From NCBI GenBank assembly GCA_900314885.1, contig OMWY01000001.1, positions 248,001 to 312,000 on the forward strand: 64,000 nt of DNA. Reading direction: 5' to 3'. How positions within the stretch are numbered: position 1 is the stretch's first letter; the number at the start of each line of letters is the position of its first letter. A program made the translations under genes and the position numbers. The notes under the pieces are model-generated. The model saw only the letters and a list, made by a program, of their open reading frames with translations. It made no database searches and had not been told where the DNA came from. Shown piece after piece: positions 46,908-56,297 of this stretch. The stretch comes from an uncultured Eubacteriales bacterium (GTDB lineage: Bacteria; Bacillota; Clostridia; Lachnospirales; Lachnospiraceae).

Positions 46908-48840
46908 TCATATCACCTCCCTCAAGAAATCCGGTAAGCTCCTCCATAGGTATCGGCTTGCTGTAATAATATCCCTGTAGCAGATCGCAGCCTATATCAA
47001 GGGCGTAACGTTCTTCCTCTTCATTTTCTATGTGTTCCGCTTTGACCGTGAATCCCAGCTCCTTTAGATTCTTCACGGAAGTACGAAGCATCCTGTCCGC
47101 TGTCGGATTCATTTTCGCCTCCGCGGTTAGATGGCGGTCGATAGTGACTACATCAACGGGGGTGTTAGAGAGGGCCTTCTCATTCGTGTAACCGTTTCCA
47201 TAGTTTTCCATTACAAATGAGAAGCCCATCTCCTTCATCATGCGGACGCTTTTTGTGACCATATCCTCGTATGAGATTATCATGTCCTTAATTATAACGA
47301 AGCGAATCATGGACCTTGGAACATGATAGTAGTCGACAAATTTGGCGAGTCTTTCCGCCTCATCCGCACGTAGGAGTTCGGGAAGCGACATTATGATTTC
47401 TATTGTCTTTATTCCGTACCTCGTGAGGTCATTTTCACTCATGAATTTAAGGAGCTTCGCAAGGGACAGCCTGCTTACCAGGCTTGCGGTGCCGTTTGTC
47501 TGCGCAATCTGAAGGACCTCCTTGGCAGGCACTAAGCCAAGCTCCGTGACCGAGAGATCGAGCTCGCTCTGAAGGGTGTCTATCTTCCCTGTCGCCGCGT
47601 TTTTAACAGGAAGAAAATGGAAAATGATGGAATCGTCTTCCTTGGCAGTCTCAAGCTTAAGGGCGATTAGCTTGGTGCGCTTGATACCGTTGATGTCGAG
47701 GTCTTCTATATTGAGAGAGTCTATAGAATCCGACTCTGCCTTGACCTTGACAAGCTGGAGTATATCCTGCATGGTTTCTACGTCCCGCACATCATTTGGC
47801 ATAGAGAGGAGGCAGGTGCACTGGTTGAATTTTATGGTATAGCTTCCCCACTCAAAGGGGTCCTCGAAGCGGTCGGTTATGGCTTCGGTGGCAAATTTTG
47901 AGTACTGCTTAATCTCGTAGTTAAAGCCTGATTGTATTGTGAGGGCATACTCGCCCCGTTCCAGGGCATAGGCAGTGATATTCGGCGAAAGGCCTGTGAG
48001 AAATTTTCCGACGAGGACGAGCAGTCTGTCTGTATTCGCGTCGCCGATCTGCTTGTCCCAGGCTTCTAGATTCCTGATGCAGATGACGATAATATTCATC
48101 CGTTTTTTCCTCTGGGCCTCGACACGGAACTTTATGAAAAATGAATCGGCGTTCTGAAGACCGGTGATGTTATCCATGAACTCTGAAGGACTCTCAAGCG
48201 TTATGTAGAGGGCTAAAATCGCGAGCGAAAGGCAGAAATTGGCAAGCAGGAGTTCGGGTACAAAATACTGAATGATATTTGCGATAAGAGGCAGAAACTG
48301 CATGGACAGCAGGGATATATAACGGTCCTTCCTGATTGTTTTTCGGAATTTTATGGTGAAGAAGAATGTGGAGCCGAAGTACATGAAGGCGCAGAAGTAG
48401 AGAAGCCATATGAGCGAGCCCCTGTGGTAAGCCCCGTCTTCTGTCATGTAGAACATTTTCTTTGTGAATGGATTGGTAGCGAGCAGAATCAAGGCAAGGA
48501 CGTAGAAAATGGAGATGGAAAGCCAGGTAGCCTTCAGCGAGGGCCTTGATTCAAGCGTTTCTATAAAGTACATGGTAAAAATGAGAACGCAGGTCAGATG
48601 AAAGAAGAAGAAAATATAGTCGGAAACGAGGGCGTGAAATGCGCTGATGCCTAAGGAATTCATCTGATCTCTCGAAAGGGATCCCATGAGGGAAGCGATA
48701 GCCGAAAAAAGGCCACAGACAACTATAGCCAGAAAAAGCCTGCTTCTTTTCAGCTGCAGGTTTCTTCTGATTGCGATCGTGTACAGAATGACACCATATA
48801 CAGGTAAGGCGGCTACATCGAAATAATATATATAATGCAT
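46900..48840 (-). CDS. 7TM protein with degenerate GGDEF-EAL region
   Basis: This 646-aa protein has the same layout as its neighbour: 7TM, GGDEF-like middle (GLQNADSFFIKFRVEA to AYALERGEYALTI, no GGDEF motif) and C-terminal EAL-like domain. Most catalytic positions are changed: LEITET reads FVIIKD, DDFGTGYSSL reads ENYGNGYTNE, LDKS reads IDRH and AEGVET reads AEHIEN, while the end QGYYYSKPIP is kept. It cannot hydrolyse c-di-GMP as an EAL enzyme but may bind it or regulate its partner. I take the ATG at 48840 because GAGG lies in range; the upstream ATG at 48867 has no such site. It is first in the two-gene operon. Confidence 0.85.
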   Translation of the reverse strand: MHYIYYFDVAALPVYGVILYTIAIRRNLQLKRSRLFLAIVVCGLFSAIASLMGSLSRDQMNSLGISAFHALVSDYIFFFFHLTCVLIFTMYFIETLESRPSLKATWLSISIFYVLALILLATNPFTKKMFYMTEDGAYHRGSLIWLLYFCAFMYFGSTFFFTIKFRKTIRKDRYISLLSMQFLPLIANIIQYFVPELLLANFCLSLAILALYITLESPSEFMDNITGLQNADSFFIKFRVEAQRKKRMNIIVICIRNLEAWDKQIGDANTDRLLVLVGKFLTGLSPNITAYALERGEYALTIQSGFNYEIKQYSKFATEAITDRFEDPFEWGSYTIKFNQCTCLLSMPNDVRDVETMQDILQLVKVKAESDSIDSLNIEDLDINGIKRTKLIALKLETAKEDDSIIFHFLPVKNAATGKIDTLQSELDLSVTELGLVPAKEVLQIAQTNGTASLVSRLSLAKLLKFMSENDLTRYGIKTIEIIMSLPELLRADEAERLAKFVDYYHVPRSMIRFVIIKDMIISYEDMVTKSVRMMKEMGFSFVMENYGNGYTNEKALSNTPVDVVTIDRHLTAEAKMNPTADRMLRTSVKNLKELGFTVKAEHIENEEEERYALDIGCDLLQGYYYSKPIPMEELTGFLEGGDMNG

Positions 48841-48910
48841 ACTTTTACCTCGTTTAAGGTCCGACATACATATATCTGATAACTATTAAAAATCTTTAAG
48901 CCCTAAGTAT

Positions 48911-48938
48911 ATGATACCATATTTCTGTAATTTTTCAA
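48911..48938 (-). promoter_or_regulatory. Promoter of the EAL gene pair
   Basis: On the minus strand TTGAAA (48933-48938) and TATCAT (48911-48916) are 16 bases apart. Confidence 0.45.
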
Positions 48939-48964
48939 GTACTAATCGTGATTCCGTGTCTGGC

Positions 48965-50191
48965 TCACACAGTGAAGCTGTGGGTGCCTGACTCGGAATA
49001 GGAGATAGCCAAAGCTAATATTTCCACCATCTCATCCACATTTTTCTTCGATATGGTAAGCGGCGGCACGAACCTTATTATATTCGTCCCCGCATTTATA
49101 AGGATAAGCCCCTTATCCATAGCCTTATTTATAATCTCTCCCACAGGCATATTAAACTCAAGCCCCTGCATAAGCCCCATGCCACGGTGGGCTATGATGC
49201 AGTCATGCTTGCCCATGAGCTCATCTAACTTCTCCGAGAGGTATGGCGCGACAGTCTTCACATTTTCAAGGATATGAAGCTCTTCGAATATATCAAATAC
49301 CTTGCTTACAGCGGCGCAGGCAAGGGGATTTCCTCCATAGGTGCTTCCGTGGTCGCCCGCGGAGAGAGAGTGGGCGCCGACCTTCTCAGTCATCGCAAAG
49401 GCACCTACAGGCACCCCGCAGCCGAGGGCCTTGGCGCTCGTAACCACGTCAGGCCTTATGCCATACTGCTCGTAGGCGAACATGGTTCCCGTCCGTCCCA
49501 TCCCGCACTGAATCTCATCAAGAATAAGAAGGATATCCCTCTCATCGCAGATCCTTCTAAGCTCCGTTAAAAATGCCCTGTCCGCAGGATAAATTCCTCC
49601 TTCTCCCTGAACCGTCTCAAGGATAATGGCGCAGGTCTTATCCGTAATCTGTTCCTTCACGCTTTCGATATCGTTCATATCAGCGAACCTGATATTTCCA
49701 ATCATCGGTTCAAAGGCCTCACGGTAGTGGGGATTTCCTGTAACGGAGAGGGCCCCGAAGGTTCTCCCGTGGAAGCTGTGATTCATGGCAATAATTTCGT
49801 GATCTGTCTTCCCATCCTTAAGGAAGGCGTACTTTCTCGCTGTCTTAAGGGCCCCTTCTATGGCCTCTGCTCCGGAGTTTGTGAAGAAAATACGGTCCAT
49901 GCCGGAAGCCTTCTTGAACTTTTTAGCCGCTTCTATAGCAGGCACATTATAGAAATAATTTGATGTATGGATAATTTTGTCAATCTGCGCCTTCAGGGCA
50001 TCGTTATAGGTCTTATTATTGTAGCCGAAGGCGAATACAGCGATTCCCGCGACGAAGTCGAGGTATTCCTTCCCATCCGTGTCGTAGAGCTTTACCCCGT
50101 CGCCGTGATCGAGCACAATCTGGAAACGGTTGTAGGTGTGAAGCAGGGCCTTCTCGGCGTCAGCAATGTAGCTTGTCATATTTTCGCTCAT
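48965..50191 (-). CDS. argD: Acetylornithine aminotransferase
   Basis: This 408-aa PLP enzyme converts N-acetylglutamate semialdehyde to N-acetylornithine. Motifs are clear: the [16 protein letters not shown] cofactor region, [13 protein letters not shown], and [14 protein letters not shown] with the PLP Lys. It overlaps the argB stop by four bases. The last residues ([11 protein letters not shown]) are encoded by a palindromic stretch related to the CCAGGCAC repeat, so the natural C-terminus may have been replaced by repeat sequence; the core is unaffected. Confidence 0.95.
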   Translation of the reverse strand: MSENMTSYIADAEKALLHTYNRFQIVLDHGDGVKLYDTDGKEYLDFVAGIAVFAFGYNNKTYNDALKAQIDKIIHTSNYFYNVPAIEAAKKFKKASGMDRIFFTNSGAEAIEGALKTARKYAFLKDGKTDHEIIAMNHSFHGRTFGALSVTGNPHYREAFEPMIGNIRFADMNDIESVKEQITDKTCAIILETVQGEGGIYPADRAFLTELRRICDERDILLILDEIQCGMGRTGTMFAYEQYGIRPDVVTSAKALGCGVPVGAFAMTEKVGAHSLSAGDHGSTYGGNPLACAAVSKVFDIFEELHILENVKTVAPYLSEKLDELMGKHDCIIAHRGMGLMQGLEFNMPVGEIINKAMDKGLILINAGTNIIRFVPPLTISKKNVDEMVEILALAISYSESGTHSFTV

Positions 50192-51069
50192 TTTTTCTCC
50201 TTCTCCTTCATGAACATGGTTCCGATTCCGTGATCGGTAAAGAACTCAAGCAAGAGTACATGCGGCACCCGGCCGTCGAGGATGTGAACCCGGTTCACCC
50301 CGTTTCTTGCGGCATCGACGCAGCCCGCGATCTTAGGAAGCATGCCGCCTCCGATTACCCCCTCATCTATAAGCTTGTCAGCCTCGTCGCAGGTGAGGCG
50401 GGAGATGAAGGTGCTCTTGTCATTTATATCCTTATAAACGCCGTCTATATCGGTTAAGAATACGAGCTTCTCTGCCCCGACAGCCTTCGCGATGGCGCAG
50501 GCCGCGTCATCTGCGTTAATGTTGTATGTGTCGTAATTTTCATCATACCCGATAGGGCAGACTACAGGCACTATGTCATCATCCATGAGATTTGTAAGGA
50601 TGGAAGGGTCGACATCGGTAATCTCTCCCACGTAACCGAGGTCTGCGTTCCTCATCTTTTTCTTCTTAACCTTAAGGAGGCCCGCGTCCTTTCCGGAAAT
50701 GCCGACCGCCCTTACGCCGACTGATTCTATCAGGGCCACAAGTCCCTTATTTACACGGTTAAGGACCATTTCCGCTATTTCCATGGTCTCCTCGTCGGTA
50801 ACTCTGAGGCCGTTCACAAACTTCGGTTCCCCGCCTGTCTTCTTTATCCAGGTTGAAATGGCCTTCCCGCCGCCGTGGACTATGATAGGCCTGAAGCCTA
50901 CAAGCTTGAGGAGTGACACGTCCTTTATGACATCCCGCTTAAGCTTTGGCTCCGTCATGGCGGAGCCACCGTATTTTACGACTACGGTCTTGCCCGAAAA
51001 TTTCTGTATATATGGAAGGGCCTCTATGAGGACCTCCGCCTTCTTCTTGATTTCGTCGAGATTTTCCAT
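50188..51069 (-). CDS. argB: Acetylglutamate kinase
   Basis: This 293-aa amino-acid kinase phosphorylates N-acetylglutamate. [39 protein letters not shown] and [12 protein letters not shown] are diagnostic. It lies between argJ and argD, and argD starts inside its stop codon, so translation is coupled. The N-terminal extension seen in arginine-feedback-sensitive types is partly present ([14 protein letters not shown]), so arginine inhibition is plausible. Confidence 0.95.
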   Translation of the reverse strand: MENLDEIKKKAEVLIEALPYIQKFSGKTVVVKYGGSAMTEPKLKRDVIKDVSLLKLVGFRPIIVHGGGKAISTWIKKTGGEPKFVNGLRVTDEETMEIAEMVLNRVNKGLVALIESVGVRAVGISGKDAGLLKVKKKKMRNADLGYVGEITDVDPSILTNLMDDDIVPVVCPIGYDENYDTYNINADDAACAIAKAVGAEKLVFLTDIDGVYKDINDKSTFISRLTCDEADKLIDEGVIGGGMLPKIAGCVDAARNGVNRVHILDGRVPHVLLLEFFTDHGIGTMFMKEKEKK

Positions 51070-51115
51070 ACTTCTCCTTCTTTGTTAGGCCTGTTTATCG
51101 AACGAGATAAAGGGC

Positions 51116-52342
51116 TTAGCTCCTGTAATCAGCGTTTATCTTCACGTAATCGTAGGTTAGGTCGCAACCCCAGGCTGTGGCACTCTCAATACCCGAGCCC
51201 ATGTCAGCGATCGCGGTAACTTCCTTGGCTGAGAGAATCCTGCTAGCCTCCTCTTCACTGTGTTCCTTCTCATTTCCATTCGTGAAAATGAGCTGCTTAC
51301 CGTAATCGCTTTCTATGTAGAGGTCTACCTTCGCGGGATCAAACTTCACTCCCGAATACCCGAGGGCGCAGAGGATTCTCCCCCAGTTCGCGTCATGGCC
51401 GAAAATGGCCGCCTTCGTAAGATTAGAGCAGATAACTGACTTTGCGAGAGTCCTTGCGTTTTCCTTGGTGTCAGCGTTTATGACCTTCACCTCGAAGAGG
51501 GCAGTGGCGCCCTCACCGTCACCCGCGAGCATCTTCGCAAGTTTTTCGCAGATATAATTGAGGGCATTTTTAAATACCTCGTAATCATTTCCCTCTTCGG
51601 TGATTTCTGCATTTCCGGCCTCGCCGTTCGCAAGAACTATGAGGCTGTCGTTTGTGGACATGTCCCCGTCGACACTTATCATGTTAAATGTATCGACCAC
51701 GACGGAGCTTAATGCCTTCTGAAGCATGTCGTGACTTATCGCCGCATCAGTGCATACGTAGCAGAGCATGGTGCACATATGCGGGTGAATCATGCCCGAG
51801 CCCTTAGCCATGGCGCCCATGTGACAGGTCTTGCCGCCTAGTTCGAATTCGACTGCGACCTCCTTGCTGTGGGTGTCGGTTGTGATTATCGAAGCAGCCG
51901 CGTCGCCTGCGCTTTTAGCGTCATTCCCAAGCGCGGGAGCGAGGATGTCTATCCCGTGGCTTAGTATATCAAAATTTATCTGAGGCCCGATAACACCGGT
52001 TGAGCCGAGAATTACCGATTCTTCGGGTATGCCTAGGACCTCAGCGGTCTTCTTAGCGGACTTCTTACATATATTAAGGCCCTCAGCCCCTGTACAGGCA
52101 TTCGCTACGCCTGAATTAACGACTACTGCCTGAATCTTGCTCTTCTTAACAGCTTCCCTGTCGTAGGTGACAGGAGCCGCCTCAACCACGTTCGTGGTGA
52201 ATACTCCCGCCGCATTCGCCGGAGTACCGGTGAAAACCATCGCCATGTCCTTGCGGTCGCCCTTTCTAAAGCCCGCATGGACTCCCGCTGCCTTAAAACC
52301 CTTTGCGGCACACACGCCGCCCGTAACTTCCCTAATTTCCAT
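51116..52342 (-). CDS. argJ: Bifunctional ornithine acetyltransferase / N-acetylglutamate synthase
   Basis: This 408-aa enzyme recycles the acetyl group from acetylornithine to glutamate. It is a self-cleaving protein: KGSGMIHPHMCTMLCYV holds the Thr that becomes the new N-terminus and nucleophile. The residue before it is Cys, whereas Ala is usual (MATML). SVDGDMSTND and HDANWGRI are conserved. It lies between argC and argB in the arginine cluster. Confidence 0.94.
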   Translation of the reverse strand: MEIREVTGGVCAAKGFKAAGVHAGFRKGDRKDMAMVFTGTPANAAGVFTTNVVEAAPVTYDREAVKKSKIQAVVVNSGVANACTGAEGLNICKKSAKKTAEVLGIPEESVILGSTGVIGPQINFDILSHGIDILAPALGNDAKSAGDAAASIITTDTHSKEVAVEFELGGKTCHMGAMAKGSGMIHPHMCTMLCYVCTDAAISHDMLQKALSSVVVDTFNMISVDGDMSTNDSLIVLANGEAGNAEITEEGNDYEVFKNALNYICEKLAKMLAGDGEGATALFEVKVINADTKENARTLAKSVICSNLTKAAIFGHDANWGRILCALGYSGVKFDPAKVDLYIESDYGKQLIFTNGNEKEHSEEEASRILSAKEVTAIADMGSGIESATAWGCDLTYDYVKINADYRS

Positions 52343-52351
52343 ACATTACCC

Positions 52352-53383
52352 CTATAATCCCATATTTTCTTTAAACCCAAACATTATGTTCATATTCTGC
52401 ACCGCCTGCCCTGCGGCCCCTTTGACGAGGTTATCTATAGCCCCCATCATGATGACCCTGCCGGTTCTCTCATCCACCTTGAACCCTATATCAACATAAT
52501 TAGTATGCTCCACCCACCTCGTCTCAGGATACTTTCCATCCGGCAGCAGCCTGATGAAATATTCATCCTTATAGTATTTCTCATAGGCAAGCTTTATATC
52601 CTCACTTGTAGGCAGAGTCCCATGATTTTTCACGAGACTCGCGTACTCTGTAGCGAGAATCCCCCTCATCATGGGAACTAAATGAGGCGTGAAGTTAATG
52701 GTAATCGGATGACCGCAGGCGTATCCAAGCTGCTCCTCAATCTCAGGAGTATGCCTGTGACTTGCGACCCCATAAGGCTTCGCCGACTCATTTACCTCAG
52801 AGAAGAGATTAGCGACCTTCGCCCCACGCCCCGCTCCCGTGACACCCGAGAGGGCATCCACGATAAGTGAATCCGGGTCTATGAGCCCTTCCTTTACAAG
52901 CGGGTAGGCAGTGAGGATAGAACAGGTCGTAAAGCACCCCGGATTCGCTATGAGTCTCGCTGATTTAACCTTATCCCTGTTTATTTCTGAAAGCCCGTAT
53001 ACAGCCTCAGCTATGAACTGCGGCGCCTTGTGGTCTATCTTATACCATTTTTCGTATATTTTTACATCCTTCAGCCTGAAGTCAGCCGAAAGGTCTATGA
53101 ACTTCGCCTTGGTAAGAAGCTCTTCATTTATCTCGGAAGCGAGATATCCCTGTGGTGTCGCCGTGAAAATGACGTCCGCCACATCAGCTATCTTCGCAAG
53201 GTCATCCTCCTTACACTCATCGTCAGCTAAGCCTCTGAGATTCCCGAATATATCAGAAAATTTCTCTCCCGTGTAGCTTCTCGATCCGTACCAGACGACC
53301 TCCGCCTCAGGGTGATGGGCTAAGATCTTCGCAATCTCAGCCCCCGCATAGCCCGTAGCGCCAACAATCCCAACCTTAATCAT
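52352..53383 (-). CDS. argC: N-acetyl-gamma-glutamyl-phosphate reductase
   Basis: This 343-aa enzyme reduces acetylglutamyl phosphate with NADPH. KVGIVGATGYAGAEIAKIL binds the cofactor, and NPGCFTTCSIL holds the catalytic Cys. I take the ATG at 53383, which follows AAGGAG; the 17 codons upstream are leader. It is first of argCJBD, with its own promoter and a palindrome upstream that resembles an ArgR box. Confidence 0.95.
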   Translation of the reverse strand: MIKVGIVGATGYAGAEIAKILAHHPEAEVVWYGSRSYTGEKFSDIFGNLRGLADDECKEDDLAKIADVADVIFTATPQGYLASEINEELLTKAKFIDLSADFRLKDVKIYEKWYKIDHKAPQFIAEAVYGLSEINRDKVKSARLIANPGCFTTCSILTAYPLVKEGLIDPDSLIVDALSGVTGAGRGAKVANLFSEVNESAKPYGVASHRHTPEIEEQLGYACGHPITINFTPHLVPMMRGILATEYASLVKNHGTLPTSEDIKLAYEKYYKDEYFIRLLPDGKYPETRWVEHTNYVDIGFKVDERTGRVIMMGAIDNLVKGAAGQAVQNMNIMFGFKENMGL

Positions 53384-53455
53384 AATCCGCTCCTTCATGC
53401 GTGGTGAATATATATACATCAAAGAATAATACAACTCTCTTCAAAAATCAACCCT

Positions 53456-53507
53456 ATTATACAACAGTTATAGCAGATATGCAAGAAAATAATGTATAAT
53501 TATACAT
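53456..53507 (-). promoter_or_regulatory. argC promoter with ARG-box-like palindrome
   Basis: On the minus strand TTGCAT (53479-53484) and TATAAT (53456-53461) are 17 bases apart. Just upstream, ATGTATAATTATACAT (53492-53507) is a perfect 16-base palindrome, similar in form to ArgR boxes. Confidence 0.6.
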
Positions 53508-53521
53508 ACAATATTCACACC

Positions 53522-53551
53522 TTGACTTTTATTCGGGCCAAATAGTAAAAT
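53522..53551 (+). promoter_or_regulatory. Promoter of the LuxR-type regulator gene
   Basis: TTGACT (53522-53527) and TAAAAT (53546-53551) are 18 bases apart. Confidence 0.55.
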
Positions 53552-53587
53552 AAATGTGGACTTAAACCGAAGGCGAAAGGAGAGTAT

Positions 53588-54352
53588 ATGTTAACTTTAG
53601 AGGCTAATGAATGGGTATTTCTTAATAACCTGATTTATACAATAAATTCTGAATCTGACGAAATAAAGGTTCGAAAAGCAGTCCTTGAGCGTCTTCGCAT
53701 GATTATTGATTACGACGCTGCCGATTTTTTTGTTTCAGGAAAAGCATTTTTAATAAGCGATAAGGAATGTCTTGCGGATCCGGTGTATTTTAACTGCGTG
53801 AAGAATCTTTCCGCTGAATACGACAGCAAGGATTACAGCCGAGGTGTCATGTACAGCGGGAAAGCCAGCGTATATAGGGAAACTGATATCATTTCCGATG
53901 AGGAAAGAAAGCAGACGGATTATTATAAGGCTATATATGTGGCGAACCGCTGGCATTATTCTCTCCAGATGGTTTTCGCCATGAATGGGGTTTTTCTTGG
54001 CGCTGCGTCATTTTACAGAAATGTCGGCAAAGCGGATTTTACCTACGAGGATGTATTTATCGCGGACTCACTGAAGGACCATATTTCTCTTCGCCTCTAT
54101 AATGAAATGCTTAAGCGATCGGATGAGGCGGCAGTAAAGCCTTCTGTAAATGAGGTTGCGGAAAAATACAATCTGACGAAGCATGAGAAAATAATCTTAA
54201 GACTCCTTATGGATGGTAAAAGTCATCCTGAAATCTGCGAGGAATTAGTAATAACAAATAATACTCTTAAGAAACATATTCAGAACATATACAGGAAAAT
54301 CGGTGTTACCGGACGGGTAGATTTGTTTAAGAAAATAAGAGAAAAGGAATAA
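53588..54352 (+). CDS. LuxR-family transcriptional regulator with GAF-like sensor
   Basis: This 254-aa protein has an N-terminal GAF-like domain of about 175 residues and a C-terminal LuxR helix-turn-helix (about 190-250: LTKHEKIILRLLMDGKSHPEICEELVI followed by NNTLKKHIQNIYRKIGV). The ligand and targets are unknown. It is divergent from argC and shares the intergenic palindrome region, but no link to arginine synthesis is proved. GAAAGGAGA precedes the ATG. Confidence 0.82.
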   Translation: MLTLEANEWVFLNNLIYTINSESDEIKVRKAVLERLRMIIDYDAADFFVSGKAFLISDKECLADPVYFNCVKNLSAEYDSKDYSRGVMYSGKASVYRETDIISDEERKQTDYYKAIYVANRWHYSLQMVFAMNGVFLGAASFYRNVGKADFTYEDVFIADSLKDHISLRLYNEMLKRSDEAAVKPSVNEVAEKYNLTKHEKIILRLLMDGKSHPEICEELVITNNTLKKHIQNIYRKIGVTGRVDLFKKIREKE

Positions 54353-54365
54353 GAGCTACCTCAGA

Positions 54366-54401
54366 CTCCTTCCGTCACTGCTTCGCAGTGACGGAAGGAG
54401 C
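54366..54401. terminator. Strong hairpin between convergent genes (repeat-like)
   Basis: CTCCTTCCGTCACTG pairs with CAGTGACGGAAGGAG around a short loop. ACTCCTTCCGTC also begins the composite repeat at 55097, so this may be a dispersed element acting as a terminator. Confidence 0.65.
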
Positions 54402-54420
54402 CTTATATGGGAGTGTTTAT

Positions 54421-55053
54421 TTAGCTCTGCAGTACGAAGTCTTCTTTGCCGTGCTTGCAGATAGGACACTGCCAGTCGGCCGGAAGCTCTTCAAATGGAA
54501 CGGCTTCCTTCGCGTCGTCGTAGACATATCCGCATATCTTGCAAACCCAGACCTTTCCGGTACTCTCAACCTTCTTTGTCTTTGGCTTAATATTTGCGTG
54601 GTAATACGCGTAGGTAGCGCTCCTATTCTGAGAGAGTACCTCACCACCTGTTATATTCGCGATAAATAGGGTGTGGCTGCCAAGCTCGATAATATCACAG
54701 ACCTCGGCTGAAATATATCCGTTGCAGCCCCTAGTGATGACAGGGAGCCCGTTCGTTACAGCCCGCCAGTCCTCGAAGCCTTCGAACTTGTCAACATCGC
54801 GGCCACTCTGGAAGCCAAATCTCTTGAAGAGTTCAAAATCCGCGCTTTCATCAATTATAGATACATTGAATATCTTGTTCTTCTTGATAAGCTCGTTTGT
54901 GTAATTAGAATTGTTTACCGTTATTGAGATGGTTGCCGGTTCGCTCGTCTGCTGCATAACAGTGTTGATAATACAGCCGCTTGCGCCATCGTCCTTCTTA
55001 GCGGTCAGGACGAAGAGACCGTAGGACAGGTTGAACATAACTTTGTTATCCAT
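54421..55053 (-). CDS. Flavin reductase-like protein with C-terminal rubredoxin domain
   Basis: This 210-aa protein joins an FMN-binding flavin-reductase domain (about 1-150, NLSYGLFVLTAKKDDGASG and NVSIIDESADFELFKRFGFQSG) to a rubredoxin domain with two CxxC pairs (CKICGYVYDD and CPICKHGK). Such fusions (Hrb type) pass electrons in anaerobes, for example to oxygen- or peroxide-reducing proteins. I take the ATG at 55053, which follows AGGAGGT. A reverse rubrerythrin is encoded 4.3 kb away and could be a partner. Confidence 0.88.
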   Translation of the reverse strand: MDNKVMFNLSYGLFVLTAKKDDGASGCIINTVMQQTSEPATISITVNNSNYTNELIKKNKIFNVSIIDESADFELFKRFGFQSGRDVDKFEGFEDWRAVTNGLPVITRGCNGYISAEVCDIIELGSHTLFIANITGGEVLSQNRSATYAYYHANIKPKTKKVESTGKVWVCKICGYVYDDAKEAVPFEELPADWQCPICKHGKEDFVLQS

Positions 55054-55077
55054 AGATTTTACCTCCTGGTAATTTAT

Positions 55078-55167
55078 CCGTGCCAGGTACACAAATACTC
55101 CTTCCGTCGCCTTCGGCGACACCTCCCTCAAGAGGGAGGCTTGTAAACCTCGCTTTGCTTGTTTACA
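55078..55167. repeat. Composite intergenic repeat with three hairpins
   Basis: It starts with CCGTGCCAGG, like the element at 27826. Then ACTCCTTCCGTCGC-CTTCG-GCGAC, CCTCCCT-CA-AGAGGGAGG and GTAAAC-N12-GTTTAC follow in a row. The ACTCCTTCCGTC start matches the hairpin at 54366. Similar elements are known from many clostridial genomes, as far as I recall. Confidence 0.6.
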
Positions 55168-55188
55168 TAGATTTAAGTGGACCGGGCA

Positions 55189-56148
55189 CTACACTACATT
55201 TACCGGATGTCCGGTTAAATATCCCTTGACATTGCCTGCTATTATTCCGACAAGGCGGGTACGGGCTTCCTTTGAGGCCCACGCCATGTGCGGCGTAATG
55301 ACAGCGTTTTTCGCATTGAGAAGCGGATTATCCGCCTTCATTGGTTCGCCGTCTACCGTATCTGTGCCATAGGCATAAACACGCCCCGAGTTAAGACAGT
55401 CCCTAAGCTCAACCTCGTTTGCCAGGCCACCGCGGCTTACATTTATTATGATGACATTTTTCTTCATCTTATCAATATTCCTTGCGTTGATAATTCCGGC
55501 GGTTTCATCGGTGAGAGGGCAGTGAAAGCTTACGATATCGCTTTCCCTGTAGAGCGTATCCTCATCAACGAATTTATAGGAAGTGGAAAATGATTCGTAT
55601 TTTGCGGGATGGGCTGTGTGTACAAGAACGTTCATCCCGAAGGCCTTCGCTATTTCAGCGACACGGCGTCCTATGCTGCCGAAGCCATATACCCCGAAGG
55701 TCTTGCCCGAAAGCTCTATTACCGGTGTCTTCCAGTAGCAGAAGGCCTCGGACTTAACCCATTCCCCATTTTTTACACTTTCATCGTGAAGGGCCGGATG
55801 TCCAGCTATTTCAAGGAGGAGGGCAAACGTATGCTGGGCAACGGATTCTGTGCTGTAGGCGGGAACATTAGTGACTACAACCCCGTGTCTCTTCGCTGCG
55901 TCAAGATCAACTACGTTATAGCCCGTCGCGCACACACCTACATATTTTATCGCAGGACATCTGCTTAAGACCTCCTCATCGATTACTACCTTATTTGTGA
56001 AGACGATCTCGGCGTCACCGATATGGTCGTACTTGTCCTCCTCATTGGTATTTTCATAAAATGTGATATCGGGGCATACCGTCAACAGTGGTGACATATC
56101 AACATCTCCCTTATCAGCTACGCCTCTTTCAAGATAAACAGCTTTCAT
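55189..56148 (-). CDS. D-2-hydroxyacid dehydrogenase
   Basis: This 319-aa NAD-dependent enzyme has the Rossmann motif VYGFGSIGRRVAEIA, catalytic Arg in NVSRGG, a Glu in the loop DTVDGEPM, and the catalytic His in ITPHMAWAS. It reduces a 2-keto acid to a D-hydroxy acid or the reverse; hydroxypyruvate or related acids are typical, but the substrate is not evident. It stands alone on the minus strand after a repeat region. GGAGGAA precedes the ATG. Confidence 0.9.
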   Translation of the reverse strand: MKAVYLERGVADKGDVDMSPLLTVCPDITFYENTNEEDKYDHIGDAEIVFTNKVVIDEEVLSRCPAIKYVGVCATGYNVVDLDAAKRHGVVVTNVPAYSTESVAQHTFALLLEIAGHPALHDESVKNGEWVKSEAFCYWKTPVIELSGKTFGVYGFGSIGRRVAEIAKAFGMNVLVHTAHPAKYESFSTSYKFVDEDTLYRESDIVSFHCPLTDETAGIINARNIDKMKKNVIIINVSRGGLANEVELRDCLNSGRVYAYGTDTVDGEPMKADNPLLNAKNAVITPHMAWASKEARTRLVGIIAGNVKGYLTGHPVNVV

Positions 56149-56297
56149 AAATTCCTCCTTGTTGTTAAATACGCATCTAACTTTATTGTAAGAGAAACAG
56201 AGGTAAAAATCAAGCCAATTTTAAAGAAGATCAATACTTGAATATCTACTTTCATTATGATACACTAAGGTTGACATAAATATAGGAGGGATTAACA

